A stretch of 36,100 nucleotides of DNA, from NCBI GenBank assembly GCA_005239925.1, contig SBBA01000174.1, forward strand, positions 1 to 36,100, read 5' to 3'. The DNA is from Candidatus Troglogloeales bacterium (GTDB lineage: Bacteria > Nitrospirota > Nitrospiria > SBBL01 > SBBA01). The translations under genes were made by a program, and so were the position numbers. Each line of letters opens with the position of its first letter. The stretch's first letter is position 1. Below are positions 33,746 to 36,100 of the stretch, in pieces. The notes under the pieces are model-generated. The model saw nothing but the letters and a program-made list of their open reading frames with translations, did no database searches and was not told the origin of the DNA.

Positions 33746-33868
33746 TAAGGGCACCTCTAAAAACCTCCTCAATCCCCCTTGTCAGGGGGACTTTCAATCT
33801 GGAAGCTGTATTCCCCCTGATAAGGGGGGCAGGGGGGTTGTGTCTTTCGATTTTTAGAGGTGCCCTTA
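33746..33868. repeat. R1 copy 4, full-length MITE-like element
   Basis: TAAGGGCACCTCTAAAAA at the left end and its exact reverse complement at the right end make 18 bp perfect terminal inverted repeats (19 bp if the flanking TTA is counted on the left and TAA on the right). The interior has CCCCCTTGTCAGGGGG, TCAATCTGGAAGC and CCCCCTGATAAGGGGGG, nearly identical to 2760-2820. It ends 16 bp before the dehydrogenase ATG, and its edge supplies an AGGGGG ribosome binding site. Confidence 0.88.
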
Positions 33869-33884
33869 AGGGGGCAAAATACGC

Positions 33885-34925
33885 ATGGATCTCTTTGAAG
33901 AAATAAAAAGCGGAGGACATGAACAGGTTCTCTTTTGCTCGGACGCACCGTCTGGTCTTTCCGCCATTATTGCGATTCATTCAACCCGACGAGGCCCGGC
34001 ATTGGGGGGATGTCGCATGTGGCCTTATCCTTCTCTGGATGCGGCCGTTAACGACGTCTTGAAATTATCCAGGGCGATGACCTACAAGGCGGCCATGGCC
34101 GGTCTCCCTCTAGGAGGTGGAAAGTCGGTCATTATTGGGGACTCCCGAAAGGACAAGACAGAACCGCTGATGACCGCCTTTGCAAAACATGTGGGCTCCT
34201 TAGGCGGACGCTACATTGTCGCAGAGGATGTTGGCGTTAATACCGCCGATATGGACCTTATTCACAAGGTGACCCCCCATGTGGCTGGCTTTAAAGAGGC
34301 GTCTGACGACCGTGGCGGCCCTTCATCGGCAACGGCATTGGGGGTCTTTCATGGCATGCGGGCCTGTCTCGAAGAGGCCTTTGGCCAGGCCTCCTTTAAA
34401 GGGTTGCGGGTGGCCATTCAAGGGGTCGGTAAGGTGGGGTATCCCCTGGCCCGGTTGCTGCATCAGGAGGGGGCCAGGCTTGTTATCTCCGATATGAACC
34501 CGGAGCTGGTTGCGATCGGATGCCGTGATTTTAATGCCGATTTGCTGCATCCCCATGAAATCTATCGTGTGGATTGCGACATCTTTGCCCCTTGCGCCCT
34601 GGGGGGAATTTTAAATGAACGTGCCATATCGGCCCTCTCATGCAAAATTGTGGCAGGCTCGGCGAATAATCAATTAGAGAACAAACAGGCCGCGCTCATA
34701 CTGCAAGAACGTGGGATATTATACGCCCCCGACTATGTTATTAATGCGGGCGGGTTGATTCATGTTGCGGGAGGGATCCAGAAGGATTCAAAAGAATTCA
34801 CCGACCAAAAGATTAAAAAGATTTACGACCGGTTAAAAGAGATATTTACAAGGGCCAAGGCCGAGGGGCGACTCACTTCCGACGTAGCCGACAGGCTTGC
34901 CGAAGAGCAATTGGGGAAATGCTGA
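33885..34925 (+). CDS. leucine-dehydrogenase-type amino acid dehydrogenase
   Basis: A 346-residue Glu/Leu/Phe/Val dehydrogenase that reversibly deaminates a branched-chain or aromatic amino acid with NAD. The catalytic lysines K68 and K80 (AMTYKAAMAGLPLGGGK) have the same numbers as in Bacillus leucine dehydrogenase, and RRGPALGGCRMW, YIVAEDVGVNTADM and the NAD-binding IQGVGKVGYPLARLL agree. Length fits LeuDH (about 365) rather than glutamate dehydrogenase (about 420). Leucine is the likely substrate; phenylalanine is possible. The ATG at 33885 is just after a full R1 element. The next small gene overlaps its end. The plus-strand gene is divergent from the gsp operon. Confidence 0.9.
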   Translation: MDLFEEIKSGGHEQVLFCSDAPSGLSAIIAIHSTRRGPALGGCRMWPYPSLDAAVNDVLKLSRAMTYKAAMAGLPLGGGKSVIIGDSRKDKTEPLMTAFAKHVGSLGGRYIVAEDVGVNTADMDLIHKVTPHVAGFKEASDDRGGPSSATALGVFHGMRACLEEAFGQASFKGLRVAIQGVGKVGYPLARLLHQEGARLVISDMNPELVAIGCRDFNADLLHPHEIYRVDCDIFAPCALGGILNERAISALSCKIVAGSANNQLENKQAALILQERGILYAPDYVINAGGLIHVAGGIQKDSKEFTDQKIKKIYDRLKEIFTRAKAEGRLTSDVADRLAEEQLGKC

Positions 34926-35155
34926 TGAAGGAATTGCGTCCTTTACTTGCAGCGTTACTCTCCCTGGTTTTTGCGGGGCTGGGGCATCTTGTCGTGCAAC
35001 AATATGGACGGGCCGTGTTGTTTATTCTCCCGGCCGCGTTCTTCTGGAAGTTGGCCGATTACTACCCCCAGATGATGCTCGCCAACGTGATACTTTTTAT
35101 CGTCTCTGCTGTAGATGCCTTCTCGTTAGGTAAGCGAGGCATTGGGATACTTTAG
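34919..35155 (+). CDS. small two-span membrane protein, unknown function
   Basis: A 78-residue membrane protein I do not recognise by name. It has two or three hydrophobic segments (about 8-26, 30-45 and 53-68), with a GLGHLVVQQYGRAVLF stretch similar in character to small membrane proteins of the TM2 kind (Gly-Leu-Gly followed by a Gly-Arg turn). It starts inside the end of the dehydrogenase gene (ATG at 34919, or 34925 on the TGATG overlap), so it is translationally coupled. No function is claimed. Confidence 0.7.
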   Translation: MLMKELRPLLAALLSLVFAGLGHLVVQQYGRAVLFILPAAFFWKLADYYPQMMLANVILFIVSAVDAFSLGKRGIGIL

Positions 35156-35200
35156 GGGATGAACGGGGAAGTGACGGTATAAAGCTCAACGGAGTATACT

Positions 35201-36100
35201 GTGTCTATGCTTCTTGATCGTCAAAGACAATTGCTCATGTTACTTTCGACCCTTGGAGGTGAAGTCGGAAATTTGGACTTTCAGAAGCTGCTTTTCCTTT
35301 ATTGCCAAGATGCAGAAGTTTCCACCTACGAGTTCGTCCCCTATAAATACGGTGGTTTTTCATTCACATCCTATGCAGACAAGCGACGACTCATCGAACG
35401 TGGGATGTTGATGAATGATGAGCGCGTCTGGTCACTGACGAAGGACGGCCAGACTACGACCGTGGCGCCATTATCCATTCGACAACGCATGGAGCAGTTC
35501 GCGAGGAGCCACAAGGGCCTGCGTGGCGACGACCTTGTGGCCGAATCGTATCGGCGGTATCCGTATTACGCCATTCACAGTGAAATGGCAGCGCGGGTGC
35601 TTGCCAACGACAAAACAACACTGGCTGCAATAGAGGCGGCACGCCCCGCAAAGGGAAAGCTGGGAATATGCACCATCGGATACGAAGGGCGCAGTGTGGA
35701 GAACTATTTGAATCACTTAATTCGGGACGGGGTCACACTGCTCTGCGATGTGCGACGGAATCCTTTGAGTCGAAAGTATGGCTTCTCAAAAAGCACGCTC
35801 GCAAACGCTTGCGAAGGTGTTGGCATCCGCTACGAACATTTACCGGAGTTAGGCATCGCATCCGAAGACCGACGCGGACTGGAATTACAAGCAGATTACG
35901 ATGCGCTTTTTGCCTTATATGAGCGTGAGGCCTTGCCCCGGCAAACGGCAGCACTTCTAACGATAAAACACTGGGTGGCAGAGGGCCATCGCGTGGCGCT
36001 GACCTGCTTTGAACGGCTACCGCGTCAATGCCACCGTCATTGCGTAGCGAATGCCCTGGAAGAAAGGTTTGGGCCAGGTTTTAAACCGCGGCATCTCTAA
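35201..36100 (+). CDS. DUF488 protein with N-terminal Panacea/SocA-like domain
   Basis: A 299-residue two-domain protein. Residues 155-299 are a DUF488 domain: ICTIGYEGRSVENYLNHLI, LLCDVRRNPLSRKYGFSK, the YEHLPELGIA segment and the Cys-rich end LTCFERLPRQCHRHC (C269, C277). Residues 1-90 resemble the SocA/Panacea (DUF4065) fold: helix LLMLLSTLGGEVGNLDFQKLL, then the marker YEFVPYKYGGFSF and the ERGML-DERVWSLTKDG wing. Panacea domains serve as antitoxins and chaperone adaptors in many toxin-antitoxin pairs; DUF488 has no settled activity. The GTG at 35201 has GGAG six bases before it; ATG at 35207 is the alternative. The stop TAA is the last codon of the window. Confidence 0.82.
   Translation: MSMLLDRQRQLLMLLSTLGGEVGNLDFQKLLFLYCQDAEVSTYEFVPYKYGGFSFTSYADKRRLIERGMLMNDERVWSLTKDGQTTTVAPLSIRQRMEQFARSHKGLRGDDLVAESYRRYPYYAIHSEMAARVLANDKTTLAAIEAARPAKGKLGICTIGYEGRSVENYLNHLIRDGVTLLCDVRRNPLSRKYGFSKSTLANACEGVGIRYEHLPELGIASEDRRGLELQADYDALFALYEREALPRQTAALLTIKHWVAEGHRVALTCFERLPRQCHRHCVANALEERFGPGFKPRHL

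Overview
The window is a gene-dense stretch of chromosome, roughly half G+C by eye, from a Gram-negative bacterium. Gram-negative character follows from a type II secretion (T2SS) secretin and inner-membrane platform, two lipoproteins with clear lipoboxes (one BamD-like, one Slp-like) and the Wzz-type chain-length protein. Gene content (glyQ-glyS-ppdK cluster, serA next to a class V aminotransferase, single-chain AdoMet decarboxylase of the short bacterial type) would suit an uncultured Nitrospirota or Desulfobacterota-like lineage, but that placement is inference and not proved by anything here.

Layout. (1) 1-1165: an integron-type tyrosine recombinase with a candidate attI core at the window edge. 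(2) 1221-4223, minus: polyamine operon speD-speE-PLP decarboxylase. (3) 4464-7410, minus: serA and a class V aminotransferase, probably serine synthesis. (4) 7651-8088, minus: JAMM metallopeptidase. (5) 8228-11560, plus: gspF, then a Wzz-like protein and a BY-kinase. (6) 11872-14621, plus: rpsK-rpsD-rpoA-rplQ, the ribosomal alpha operon without rpsM in front. (7) 14779-16274, plus: gspM-gspK. (8) 16526-19709: Slp-like lipoprotein, tRNA-Gly(CCC), ABC-F ATPase, small membrane protein. (9) 19981-27065, plus: collagen-like/FGE-fold secreted protein, glyQ, glyS, ppdK. (10) 27250-28988, minus: small basic protein, orphan receiver protein, BamD-like lipoprotein. (11) 29121-33535, minus: gspC-gspD-gspE with a good upstream promoter. 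(12) 33885-36100, plus: leucine-dehydrogenase-type enzyme, small membrane protein, DUF488 protein with an extra N-terminal domain.

The T2SS is split over three places (gspCDE, gspF, gspM-gspK); G, H, I, J and L are not in the window. The most striking non-coding signal is three families of interspersed palindromic repeats. Family R2 (about 100 bp, three predicted hairpins, five copies) always has the same end against a coding sequence, and copies sit exactly at the points where the T2SS and alpha-operon genes are separated. Family R1 (MITE-like, inverted termini reading AGGGCACCTCTAAAAA, four copies of 40-123 bp) occupies other intergenic gaps. Family R3 (short palindromes starting GTAGGGGC) supplies the in-frame stop codon of three genes. 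No transposase is present, so the mobiliser of these repeats is unknown.
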